From JAKZSU01 sp047517485 (lineage in GTDB: Bacteria; Pseudomonadota; Alphaproteobacteria; UBA7887), in the NCBI GenBank assembly GCA_047517485.1, contig JAKZSU010000079.1, positions 1 through 25,634 of the forward strand: a stretch of DNA of 25,634 nucleotides, in the 5' to 3' direction. Of this stretch, positions 1-6,981 are shown one piece after another. Position 1 is the first letter of the stretch, and each line of letters starts with the position of its first letter. The notes below the pieces were generated by a model that ran no database searches, was not told where the DNA came from, and saw only the letters and a list, made by a program, of their open reading frames with translations. Both the position numbers and the translations under genes were made by a program.

Positions 1-335
1 CGTTTGTCCCCGAAATAGGACCAGCGATCAAACAATTCTCCGGTCCGTCGGTCGCGTAAAGTAAACATGCACAATTATAACCCAGCCGACTCTCATGAGG
101 AATCGACTTTTTACCGCCCCGTCAACTTTCGGGTATAGCTCCCGGCGCGCTTGCCGTTCGCTTTGCTCACGGACAGTGGTGCCTAATTCGGGAACACCGA
201 GTATGTGTTCCGCGTGGTTTTAAAGGGTGTTCAGGCGCTACGCAGGTAGTCCTCGCCTTGGCCCGGGCGCTGCCGAGCTGCACTGAGTTTCACTCAATGC
301 AGCTCGGGGTAAATTGACCGCGGTCGGCGGACCGA
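1..335. other. gene-poor left edge
   Basis: No reading frame with a convincing ribosome binding site or recognisable protein is visible here, and base composition is more AT-rich than in the genes to the right. Two dyads are present: a 7-bp inverted repeat (GGAACAC 191-197 with GTGTTCC 205-211) and the much stronger hairpin at 273-307 listed separately. The end of the minus-strand hydrolase gene lies at 336, so part of this stretch is its 3' untranslated region. Confidence 0.6.
273..307 (-). terminator. strong hairpin downstream of the hydrolase gene, terminator-like
   Basis: CCGAGCTGCA (273-282) pairs perfectly with TGCAGCTCGG (298-307). After one C/A mismatch, TGAGT (284-288) pairs with ACTCA (292-296), leaving a 3-nt loop. 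It lies 29 bp beyond the stop codon of the minus-strand hydrolase, where a terminator would be expected. No T-run follows on the minus strand, so it is not a textbook intrinsic terminator; it could protect the 3' end of the mRNA or be a short palindromic repeat. Confidence 0.5.
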
Positions 336-1319
336 CTAGCGGTCGATGCGACGGTACCAGTCGGCGATGGCGCGGCCGATGGCGTAGGGCTGGTCCTCTT
401 GGACGTAGTGGAGGCCGGCGCCGATATAGGCGGTCTCCATGTTCTTGGCGCGCGCCGCCCACCAGTCGACAATTTGCGGCGGATTGAGCGCGCCCGGCGA
501 GGCGTAGAGGAAGAGCAACGGGGTGTCGGTCTCGAGCAGCCAGGCGTTGTAGTTGTTCACCACATCGACGACATTCGCCGGGTCGCCGCCGATCGGCACT
601 TCGTTGGGCCATTGATTGATCGGCTTGCGCGCGGCTTTCTCGATGAACGGTTCGCGGTAGACGTTCATCGCCACTTCGTTGAGATCGCGCGAGATGAAGT
701 TGGGCAGCACGGCTTCGACGAAATAGTTCTGCTCGATCATCAGCTCGGGGCCTTGGATCGGATCGCGCATGGTGGTGAAGAAATCGGCGAGCAGCTTGGG
801 CATGGCGTCGAAGCTCTCGGCCGGGAACAGCGGCGCGATGATCGACTCCATGAAGGCGATACCCTTGACCTTGTCGGGGTGGCGGGCGGCGTAATCGAAG
901 CCGAACGCCGAGCCCCAGTCGTGGATGACGAAGGTGATGTTGTCGAGTTCGAGGGCCTCGATGAAGCCGTCGATATAGCGGATATGGTCGGCGTAGGTGT
1001 AGGCGAGGTCGGGCTTGGCGGATTTGCCGAAGCCGATGTTGTCGGGGGCGATGACGCGGCCCTGGGACTCGAGATGCGGCATGATGTTGCGCCACAGGTA
1101 AGCGCTGGTCGGCTGGCCGTGGAGGAAGACGAGCGGATCGCCCTGGCCCTTGTCGATGTAGTGCATTTGCGCGCCGAGGATCTCGATGTAGTGCGAGTCG
1201 TAGGGGAAGGCGGGCAAGACTTCTTGCGGCGGCACTTTGTCGGCAAGTGCTGGGCCGGTGGCAAGCAGGGCTATGACCCCTGCGGCGATGAGTGGCCGGG
1301 GTATCGTTGCGGTCTTCAT
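336..1319 (-). CDS. exported haloalkane dehalogenase-like alpha/beta hydrolase
   Basis: This 327-residue alpha/beta hydrolase most resembles subfamily II haloalkane dehalogenases, which hydrolyse carbon-halogen bonds through an aspartyl ester. The nucleophile is D134 in the HDWGS motif (W135 is the conserved halide-binding Trp), the catalytic acid is probably E158 in FMES, and the base is H304 in the GLHYVQEDQP motif near the C-terminus. Two things are unusual. The HGNP motif that normally supplies the halide-stabilising Asn reads HGQP (Q69). Residues 1-26 also form a signal peptide ending in ALA, whereas well-known members such as LinB are described as periplasmic in some hosts and cytoplasmic in others. 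The start at 1319 was chosen because it begins the signal peptide and follows an AGGGAG site; an upstream in-frame start would cover the operator. It is preceded by a TetR gene and a copy of that gene's putative operator. Dehalogenase activity is inferred; an epoxide or ester hydrolase remains possible. Confidence 0.8.
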   Translation of the reverse strand: MKTATIPRPLIAAGVIALLATGPALADKVPPQEVLPAFPYDSHYIEILGAQMHYIDKGQGDPLVFLHGQPTSAYLWRNIMPHLESQGRVIAPDNIGFGKSAKPDLAYTYADHIRYIDGFIEALELDNITFVIHDWGSAFGFDYAARHPDKVKGIAFMESIIAPLFPAESFDAMPKLLADFFTTMRDPIQGPELMIEQNYFVEAVLPNFISRDLNEVAMNVYREPFIEKAARKPINQWPNEVPIGGDPANVVDVVNNYNAWLLETDTPLLFLYASPGALNPPQIVDWWAARAKNMETAYIGAGLHYVQEDQPYAIGRAIADWYRRIDR

Positions 1320-1392
1320 GAGTTGATCTCCCTGGTTGATGTTGCTGGTCGCGGGGTGGCGGCCGGCCGGCCACACGCAGCCGTCCGCCGAG

Positions 1393-1412
1393 GTTTCTGA
1401 ACGTTCGGTTGG
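1393..1412. promoter_or_regulatory. putative TetR operator, hydrolase copy
   Basis: GTTTCTGAACGTTCGGTTGG contains the perfect palindrome GAACGTTC and matches the site at 2057-2076 in 17 of 20 positions. It lies between the TetR stop codon and the hydrolase start, about 75 bp upstream of that start. The location suggests that the hydrolase has its own promoter controlled by the TetR protein. Confidence 0.6.
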
Positions 1413-1430
1413 AAACCGATCAAAAAATTT

Positions 1431-2045
1431 TCACGCTGCATGGGTTTGGCGCCGCCACGAGTTAATCTCGCGCGCGACGAAGCGCGCGGTGCTGGCGACC
1501 GGGCCACGACTTCCCGCGGTCGGCGCGTCCTTGGCCATCACCATCATGCCTTGGGCAAGCGCGAACAGGGCGCGGGCGCGGTCGCGGAGATTGTCCTTGG
1601 CCGGAAGCGCGCCGTCGGCGCGGGCGCGTTTGAGCGCGCGATAAAGCAGGTCTTGAATGTGGTCGTTGAAGGCGTGGGTGCTGGCGGCGACCGCGGTATC
1701 GTCACCGGCGCATTCGACGGTGGCGTTCTGCATCATACAACCGCGGCGGCCGACATCACTGGACAGCGCCTCGGCCAAACGCGCGAAATAGGCCTGAATC
1801 GCGGCCAAGCCGTCATCGTCCTCGAGCGCCGAGAGCAGGGCGACGGCGCAAATTTTCCGGTATTTCTCCAGCGCCTTCAAATACAGCGCCTGTTTGTCGC
1901 CGAAGGTGTCGTAGAGGCTGAAGCGGTTGATCGCCATCGCGCCCGCCAAATCCTCGATCGACGTCGCCTTATACCCCTGGCGCCAAAACACGTGCATGGC
2001 GGCCTGGAGCGCTTGGTCTGGATCGAACTGTTTGGGTCGGGGCAT
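1431..2045 (-). CDS. TetR/AcrR family transcriptional regulator
   Basis: This 204-residue protein has the TetR architecture. An N-terminal helix-turn-helix (about residues 10-56, with TSIEDLAGAMAINRFSLYDTF forming the HTH core followed by GDKQALY) is joined to a helical ligand-binding domain. The RGCMMQNATVE segment near residue 105 resembles the NemR/AcuR-like branch, whose members often sense electrophiles or small organic acids through cysteines; C107 and C116 are present, but sensing is inferred. A TATAAC -10-like box and a 20-bp motif lie just ahead of the start, and the same motif precedes the hydrolase 111 bp downstream. This indicates autoregulation and control of the hydrolase. The ligand may be a substrate or product of that enzyme. 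Confidence 0.9.
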   Translation of the reverse strand: MPRPKQFDPDQALQAAMHVFWRQGYKATSIEDLAGAMAINRFSLYDTFGDKQALYLKALEKYRKICAVALLSALEDDDGLAAIQAYFARLAEALSSDVGRRGCMMQNATVECAGDDTAVAASTHAFNDHIQDLLYRALKRARADGALPAKDNLRDRARALFALAQGMMVMAKDAPTAGSRGPVASTARFVAREINSWRRQTHAA

Positions 2046-2056
2046 ATTTCTTCAGC

Positions 2057-2076
2057 GTTTCAGAACGGTCGGTTAG
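2057..2076. promoter_or_regulatory. putative TetR operator, autoregulatory copy
   Basis: GTTTCAGAACGGTCGGTTAG lies 12 bp upstream of the TetR start codon. It abuts a minus-strand TATAAC -10-like element (about 2076-2081) and matches the hydrolase-side site in 17 of 20 positions. The position between the -10 box and the start codon fits repression of the regulator's own gene. Confidence 0.6.
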
Positions 2077-2140
2077 TTATAGGAGAAGGACCGAGACTAA
2101 TCACGCTGTCCTCGACCTCGGCAATCCCCGGTTTTCGAAC

Positions 2141-3157
2141 TCATTCGGCGGCATCCTTAGTGGATTGGCCGTACACCCGTGTCGGCGCCGCGAGGCCGCA
2201 CGAGGTGCCGTCGGTGATTTGCACATCGTCCTCCCAGGCCAAGCGGTAGCGGCCGGCGGCGAGGTCGTGCATATAGCTGTAGGGGCAATCGCCGGCGCCG
2301 CCCTTGACCGCGCTGAAACCGCGGTGGCCGAACTGATAAATATTGTTCTCCGCCCCCCAGCCGGTACGCGCCTCGCGCACCAGGTCGGGGCGGACCTCGG
2401 CGGTAATGATCTCGTTGGCCCGGCCGGTGGTGCCGTGGGCGATCACGGTGCCGTCGAAATCGACGATCATCGCCTCGCCCATGCTGTCGAAGGTGCCGTC
2501 GGAGCCGGCCATGCAGACGTTGGCGGTGACCATCAGATTGCAAAAGCTGTTAGCCTGGTTGGTGAAGCGCCAGCTTTGGCGGATCGGCGCCGAATAGCCG
2601 GCGGTGCGGATCATGATCTCGGCCCCCTTGTAGGCGCATTCGCGGGCCATTTCCGGGAACATGCCGTCGTGGCAGATGATCAGCGCCAGCTTGCACCCAT
2701 TCGGGCCGTCGATCACCGGAATGCCGAGGTCGCCGGGCTCCCACGGCTCGGCCGGACACCACGGGTGGAGCTTGCGGTAATAGAGTTTCACCTCGCCGGT
2801 ATTGTCGATCACCAGACCGGTGTTCCACGGATTGCCGTCCGGGTTGGCCTCCATGATCGAGAAGCAACCCCAGATGTCATTGTCGATGCAGGCGTGGCGA
2901 AACGCCGCGACCTCGGGCCCGTCGAGGCGGCACATCAGCGCCGCGTCGGTATTCATGCTGAGCCCGTGCAGGGCGTATTCGGGAAACACCACGAGGTCGG
3001 TGTTGGCCATGCCGCGCCGTGCCTTGGCGACCATCGCGACGATGCGCGCGGTCTGCGCCGCGAGATCGTCGGGTGTCGCGACCACGGGAAGCTGCAACTG
3101 GACCATGCCGAGGACCACGCCATGCGCTGATTTGTTAATGCCGCCAAGTCCGTTCAT
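2141..3157 (-). CDS. amiF: formamidase (nitrilase superfamily)
   Basis: This 338-residue nitrilase-superfamily enzyme resembles AmiF formamidases over its whole length and is close to their usual ~334 residues. AmiF hydrolyses formamide to formate and ammonia in the cytoplasm. The Glu-Lys-Cys triad is visible: E60 in VFPEY, K129 in YYRKLHPW and C162 in ICHDG. E137 in AEPWEPG matches the extra active-site Glu of AmiF. Segments such as FSIMEANPDGNPWNT, ENNIYQFGHRG and DLAAGRY are AmiF-like, which separates it from the broader-specificity aliphatic amidase AmiE. The start at 3157 follows an AGGAAGG ribosome site. The gene is divergent from the VOC gene and has no close partner, so it is probably monocistronic. 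It may supply ammonia from formamide released in other catabolic pathways. Confidence 0.88.
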   Translation of the reverse strand: MNGLGGINKSAHGVVLGMVQLQLPVVATPDDLAAQTARIVAMVAKARRGMANTDLVVFPEYALHGLSMNTDAALMCRLDGPEVAAFRHACIDNDIWGCFSIMEANPDGNPWNTGLVIDNTGEVKLYYRKLHPWCPAEPWEPGDLGIPVIDGPNGCKLALIICHDGMFPEMARECAYKGAEIMIRTAGYSAPIRQSWRFTNQANSFCNLMVTANVCMAGSDGTFDSMGEAMIVDFDGTVIAHGTTGRANEIITAEVRPDLVREARTGWGAENNIYQFGHRGFSAVKGGAGDCPYSYMHDLAAGRYRLAWEDDVQITDGTSCGLAAPTRVYGQSTKDAAE

Positions 3158-3264
3158 CTGCCTTCCTCATGTCTGGTGATACCGCGTTCCGGCGCGCCGG
3201 CGCAGGTTGAGCCGCGACAGGGTTGAGCGTACCATCCCGAGCTGGCGCTGGGGAGAGGGCGGCC

Positions 3265-3738
3265 ATGGCCGTATCGAGTGTCACCCAGAGAGCCGCAGGA
3301 GCCGCGCCCGTGACCATTCCAATTCGCAATATCGACCACGTGGTGGTCATGGCGTCGGATATCGAACGCTCGATCGCGTTTTATCGCGACGTTCTGGGCG
3401 GCGAGACGCCGAACGAGGCCGCCTATCGCGACGGTCGGATCAATGTTATGCGGGTGGTGCTCGGCGGCGCGGTGGTGAATTTGCAGAAGTTCGACGATCC
3501 GGCGTATATCGTCGCCGAGCGGCTCGAAGCCGGCACCGTCGACGCGTGTTTCCGCTGGGACGGCGAGATCGAATCCGCGGTGGAATACCTGACCAGCCGC
3601 GGGGTCGCGGTGGTCGAGGGGCCGGTGGCGCGGCCCGCCGCCGACGGGGTTTGGGGTATGTCGGTTTATTTTCGCGACCCGGATGGTAACTTGCTGGAAT
3701 TCCTGACCACGGCATCGCCGTCCGAGCCCATTTTTTGA
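3265..3738 (+). CDS. VOC superfamily (glyoxalase/dioxygenase-like) protein
   Basis: This 157-residue protein has the two betaalphabetabetabeta modules of the vicinal oxygen chelate fold. The first starts at IDHVVVMASDIERSIAFYRDVLG (H25 is a candidate metal ligand) and the second ends in FRDPDGNLLEFL (E145 is the usual C-terminal metal ligand). The position that often supplies the middle histidine reads VDACFRW (D93), so metal binding may be altered. The start at 3265 was chosen because GGGGAGAGG precedes it; in-frame TTG 3223 has no such site. It is the first gene of a plus-strand unit with the COG4091-type oxidoreductase 16 bp downstream. Its substrate cannot be read from the sequence. Confidence 0.85.
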   Translation: MAVSSVTQRAAGAAPVTIPIRNIDHVVVMASDIERSIAFYRDVLGGETPNEAAYRDGRINVMRVVLGGAVVNLQKFDDPAYIVAERLEAGTVDACFRWDGEIESAVEYLTSRGVAVVEGPVARPAADGVWGMSVYFRDPDGNLLEFLTTASPSEPIF

Positions 3739-3754
3739 TTGAGGGAGACCCGAT

Positions 3755-5149
3755 ATGAATCTGTCCACCATGCTCTCCAGGTGCGAGGCGCAACATGAGC
3801 CGATCATGGTCGGGCTGGTCGGTGCCGGCAAGTTCGGCTCGATGTTCCTGGCCCAGGCACGGCTCACCTTGGGGATGCAGATTCTTGGCATCATCGATCT
3901 CGATGTCGAGCGCGCCAAGGAGAATTGCCGCGCCACCGGGTGGAGCGACGAGCAGCTTTCGGCGCCCGACCTCGATACCGCGGCGGCGACCGGCGCCACC
4001 CATGTGAGCGACGACGCCGAGGCGTTGATCGCCCATCCCGAGTTGGACGTGCTGATCGAGGCGACCGGCGATGCGAAAGTCGGTATTCGCCATTGCCAGG
4101 CGGCGATCGAGAACCGCAAGCACGTGATCATGGTCAATGTCGAGGCCGATGTGCTGGCCGGTCCGCTGCTCGCGCGCCGCGCCGAGACCGCCGGGGTGGT
4201 CTACAGCCTGGCGTGGGGCGATCAGCCGGCGTTGATCGCCGAGCATGTCGATTGGGCGCGGGCGTGCGGCTTCAAGGTGGTGTGCGCCGGCAAGGGCACG
4301 CGCTATCACCCGGATTTTCACCGCTCGACCCCCGACACGGTGTGGGATAATTTTCACTTTGGCCGCGAGACCGCCGAGCGTGGCGGGATGAACCCGAAGA
4401 TGTTCAATTCGTTCATCGACGGCACCAAGTCGGCGATCGAAATGACCGCGGTGTGCAACGCCACCAGCCTGACCCCGCAGCCCGACGGGCTTAAGTTCAC
4501 ACCGTGCTCGCGCTACGATCTGGCCGAGGTGCTGAAACCCGAGTCGGCGGGCGGCACGGTGAGCCATGCCGGTACCACCGAAGTGGTCTCGTCGCTCAAC
4601 CGCGACATGTCGCCGGTCGACAATGATTTGATGCTCGGCACCTATGTGGTGATCGAGGGCGAGAACGATTATGTGCGCCATTGCTTCGAGGAATATCGCA
4701 TGCTGCCCGACAGCACGTTTCACTACGCGGCGCTGTACCGGCCGACCCATATGATCGGCTTGGAGCTGGGGATTTCGGTGGCATCGGTGGTGTTGCGCGG
4801 CGAGGCGACGGGATTTCCGGATGGCTTTCGCTCCGATGTGGTGGCGACCGCCAAGCGGCCGTTGAAGCAAGGCGAGATCCTCGACGGCGAGGGCGGGTAC
4901 ATGGTGTGGGGCAAGCAGATGCCGGCGCGCGCCGCGATGGCAATGGGCGGGCTGCCGCTGGGGCTGGCGACCGGCGCGGCGCTGACCCGCGATATAGAGG
5001 AAGACGAGCAACTGACCTGGGCCGACGCGGAAATCGACGAAGACGACGACGCGGTGAAGGTGCGCCGCGAAATGGAGGGCATGTTCCGCCGCGTCAACGT
5101 GGAAACCGCCGAGCCGGAGCGAGGCGCGAAATGGGTGATGAACAACTAG
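3755..5149 (+). CDS. COG4091-type NAD(P)-dependent oxidoreductase with C-terminal SAF domain
   Basis: This 464-residue protein has an N-terminal Rossmann fold with the dinucleotide-binding GLVGAGKFG (residues 20-28) and a central domain resembling predicted homoserine dehydrogenases. Its C-terminal SAF-type region (about 360-430) reads VATAKRPLKQGEILDGEGGY. The whole protein fits COG4091, a predicted homoserine-dehydrogenase-like family often mislabelled as FlgA because of the SAF domain. The true reaction is not known here; oxidation or decarboxylation of a branched sugar acid or hydroxy acid is one possibility. The start follows GAGGGAG. The last 19 bp overlap the epoxide-hydrolase gene, which implies translational coupling. 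The extreme C-terminus is acidic and probably unstructured. Confidence 0.8.
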   Translation: MNLSTMLSRCEAQHEPIMVGLVGAGKFGSMFLAQARLTLGMQILGIIDLDVERAKENCRATGWSDEQLSAPDLDTAAATGATHVSDDAEALIAHPELDVLIEATGDAKVGIRHCQAAIENRKHVIMVNVEADVLAGPLLARRAETAGVVYSLAWGDQPALIAEHVDWARACGFKVVCAGKGTRYHPDFHRSTPDTVWDNFHFGRETAERGGMNPKMFNSFIDGTKSAIEMTAVCNATSLTPQPDGLKFTPCSRYDLAEVLKPESAGGTVSHAGTTEVVSSLNRDMSPVDNDLMLGTYVVIEGENDYVRHCFEEYRMLPDSTFHYAALYRPTHMIGLELGISVASVVLRGEATGFPDGFRSDVVATAKRPLKQGEILDGEGGYMVWGKQMPARAAMAMGGLPLGLATGAALTRDIEEDEQLTWADAEIDEDDDAVKVRREMEGMFRRVNVETAEPERGAKWVMNN

Positions 5150-5994
5150 GCTTTACCCATCACCAGGCGGATCTCTCCGAGATGCGCATGCATTATGTAA
5201 CGGCCGGCCCGCCCACGGGCCCGGTGGTGTTGCTGCATGGGTTTCCCCAGACCTGGTACGAATGGCGCTTGGTGATGCCGGCGCTCGCCGCGCGCCATGC
5301 GGTGATCGCACCCGATCTGCGCGGGCTCGGCGACAGCTCGCGGCCCGACGAAGGCTATGACAAGCGGCGCGTCGCCGAGGATGTCTGGGAACTCGTCAAT
5401 GGGGTTCTCGGGCACGAGCGGTTTTTTGTCGTCGGTCATGATTGGGGCGGGCCGGTGGCCTATGCGCTGGCCGCCCAACACCGCGACGCGGTGGCCAAGC
5501 TCGCCATCCTCGACGTGATGATCCCCGGCGACGGCAGCGATCTATTTTCCACCTCGGAAGGCCGCTGGCATCATGGCTTCCACCGCACCCCAGAGCTGCC
5601 CGAAGCGCTGATCACCGGGCGCGAACGGATCTATATCGGCTGGTTTTTGCGCAATTTCACCGCCGAGCACGGTGCGATCCCGGAATCGGCGATCGACGAA
5701 TTCGCCCGCACTTATTCCGAGCCCGGCGCGATCCGCGCCGGCCTCGCCTATTACCGGGCGATCCCGCAAGATATCGCCGACAATGAGGCGGCGATCGCCG
5801 AAGGCAAGCTCAAGATGCCGGTCTTGGCGCTCGGTGGCGGCGAGGGCTTCGGCCGCCGCGAGCTGACGCTGCAATCGATGCGGCAAGTCGCCGACGATGT
5901 GCAGGGCGGGGTGATCGAGGCCGCCGGTCACTTCCTGCCCGAGGAAAAGCCGGGTGAGATCGCCGAGCGGTTGCTGACATTCTTCGCCGAGTAA
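5131..5994 (+). CDS. epoxide hydrolase-type alpha/beta hydrolase
   Basis: This 287-residue alpha/beta hydrolase has the epoxide-hydrolase form of the oxyanion motif, HGFP (36-39), the nucleophile D104 in GHDWGG, and a C-terminal catalytic His at H267 in AAGHFLPEEKP. The cap region includes WHHGFH and the YY pair in AGLAYYRAIPQ, plausible places for the epoxide-polarising tyrosines. Such enzymes open epoxides to diols; related fluoroacetate dehalogenases have HDRG at the nucleophile, which argues against that function. The start ATG at 5131 lies inside the preceding gene and follows GGAGCGAGG; longer in-frame extensions upstream are read-through of the oxidoreductase gene in another frame. There is no signal peptide, unlike the hydrolase at 336-1319. 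The gene ends the plus-strand unit, and the 134 bp to the next convergent gene contain no clear terminator. Confidence 0.82.
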   Translation: MGDEQLGFTHHQADLSEMRMHYVTAGPPTGPVVLLHGFPQTWYEWRLVMPALAARHAVIAPDLRGLGDSSRPDEGYDKRRVAEDVWELVNGVLGHERFFVVGHDWGGPVAYALAAQHRDAVAKLAILDVMIPGDGSDLFSTSEGRWHHGFHRTPELPEALITGRERIYIGWFLRNFTAEHGAIPESAIDEFARTYSEPGAIRAGLAYYRAIPQDIADNEAAIAEGKLKMPVLALGGGEGFGRRELTLQSMRQVADDVQGGVIEAAGHFLPEEKPGEIAERLLTFFAE

Positions 5995-6128
5995 GCGTTG
6001 CGAAGAGAGCGCGATAATCCACCGCGTGGACTCGTCGCCAGCAAAGCCCCTAAATGCCCCTTGTCATGGGGACTTGCACAATTTTTTTCACCCTCTCTGA
6101 TAAGGGACGGCCGGGGTGGGATTGCTCC

Positions 6129-6977
6129 CTACATCTCGATCGGCAAATCCGCCCGCGACCCCCATTCCGCCCAGGAGCCGTCGTAGACTGCCCAGTCTTG
6201 CTTGCCGGCGAGGGTTAGGCCGAGGGCGAGGATGCAGGCGGTGACGCCGGAGCCGCAGGTGGTGATGACCGGGCGGGTCCAGTCGAGGCCGGCGGCCTCG
6301 AATTTTTCGCGGATGCCGTCAGGCGCCGGCATGGTGGCGTCGCCTGGGTCGAGCAGGTGCTCCCAGGGGAGGCTGAGGCAGCCGGGGATGTGGCCGCCGG
6401 AACGCACGCCGGGGTAGGGGTCGGTTTCCTTGCCGCTGTAGCGTTTGGCGTTGCGGGCGTCGATCATCTGCGCCGCGCCGCTGTCGAGATTGGCCTTGAG
6501 ATCCTGCCAAACCCGGGCGATGTCGCGTGGCGGCGCCGGGGTGAACGTTGCCGCATCGAAGGCGACCGCGCCGCTTTCGACCGGGCGTTCTTCGGCGAGC
6601 CATTTGGGCAGGCCGCCGTCGAGGACCGAGACACGGTCGTGTCCGTAGACGCGGAACATCCACCACACCCGGGCAGCGCTGAACAGGCCGCGGGTGTCGT
6701 AGACGACAATGTGGTGGTCGTTGCCGAGGCCGAGCGCGCCGACCTTGGCGGCGAAAGTGTCGCCATCGGGCAGCATGTGGTGGAGGTCGCCCTCGGGGTC
6801 CGGGTCGGCAACGTCGTCGATATCGAGGAAGACGGCGCCGGGGATGTGGCAGGCGTCGCTCTCGGCGTGGGCATCGCGCTTGAGCAGAGACAAGTGATAA
6901 GTGGCATCAACAACCCGAACGTCGGGCGCGTCGATATGCGCGGCGAGCCATTCGGTGTCAACCAAGGGCGAAATCAT
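6129..6977 (-). CDS. sseA: 3-mercaptopyruvate sulfurtransferase, copy 1
   Basis: This 282-residue two-domain rhodanese is of the SseA type. The catalytic loop is CGSGVTA with C241 as the persulfide-forming cysteine; CGSGVTA identifies mercaptopyruvate sulfurtransferase as opposed to the CRKGVTA loop of thiosulfate rhodaneses. The N-terminal rhodanese domain (about 1-130, with HIPGAVFLDID and the RVWWMFRVYGH segment) is catalytically inactive, as usual. It transfers sulfur from 3-mercaptopyruvate to thiols or cyanide, giving pyruvate. The start lies 4 bp after the stop of the paralogous gene upstream, so the two are co-transcribed and probably arose by tandem duplication. It is the last gene of the eleven-gene run. 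Confidence 0.92.
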   Translation of the reverse strand: MISPLVDTEWLAAHIDAPDVRVVDATYHLSLLKRDAHAESDACHIPGAVFLDIDDVADPDPEGDLHHMLPDGDTFAAKVGALGLGNDHHIVVYDTRGLFSAARVWWMFRVYGHDRVSVLDGGLPKWLAEERPVESGAVAFDAATFTPAPPRDIARVWQDLKANLDSGAAQMIDARNAKRYSGKETDPYPGVRSGGHIPGCLSLPWEHLLDPGDATMPAPDGIREKFEAAGLDWTRPVITTCGSGVTACILALGLTLAGKQDWAVYDGSWAEWGSRADLPIEM

Positions 6978-6981
6978 CGGC

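Noticed and set aside
399..1400. Long plus-strand open frame opposite the dehalogenase-like gene
   Set aside because: It is the antisense shadow of a clear minus-strand gene; its low-complexity D/V/G/E/R composition is typical of high-GC antisense frames and no family is recognisable.
3205..3228. Direct repeat GGTTGAGC in the amiF-VOC intergenic region (3205-3212 and 3221-3228)
   Set aside because: Eight bases twice at 16-bp spacing could be an operator, but without a regulator or further copies it is not distinguishable from chance.
3223..3264. Earlier TTG start for the VOC gene
   Set aside because: There is no ribosome site before TTG 3223, while ATG 3265 follows GGGGAGAGG.
3446..5011. 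521-codon minus-strand open frame opposite the oxidoreductase
   Set aside because: Antisense shadow, high in His, Arg and Pro, crossing the boundary between the VOC and oxidoreductase genes.
5995..6128. Intrinsic terminator between the convergent hydrolase and sulfurtransferase genes
   Set aside because: CCCC-TTGTCAT-GGGG is only a 4-bp stem and the T-run lies 10 bases away; too weak to annotate.
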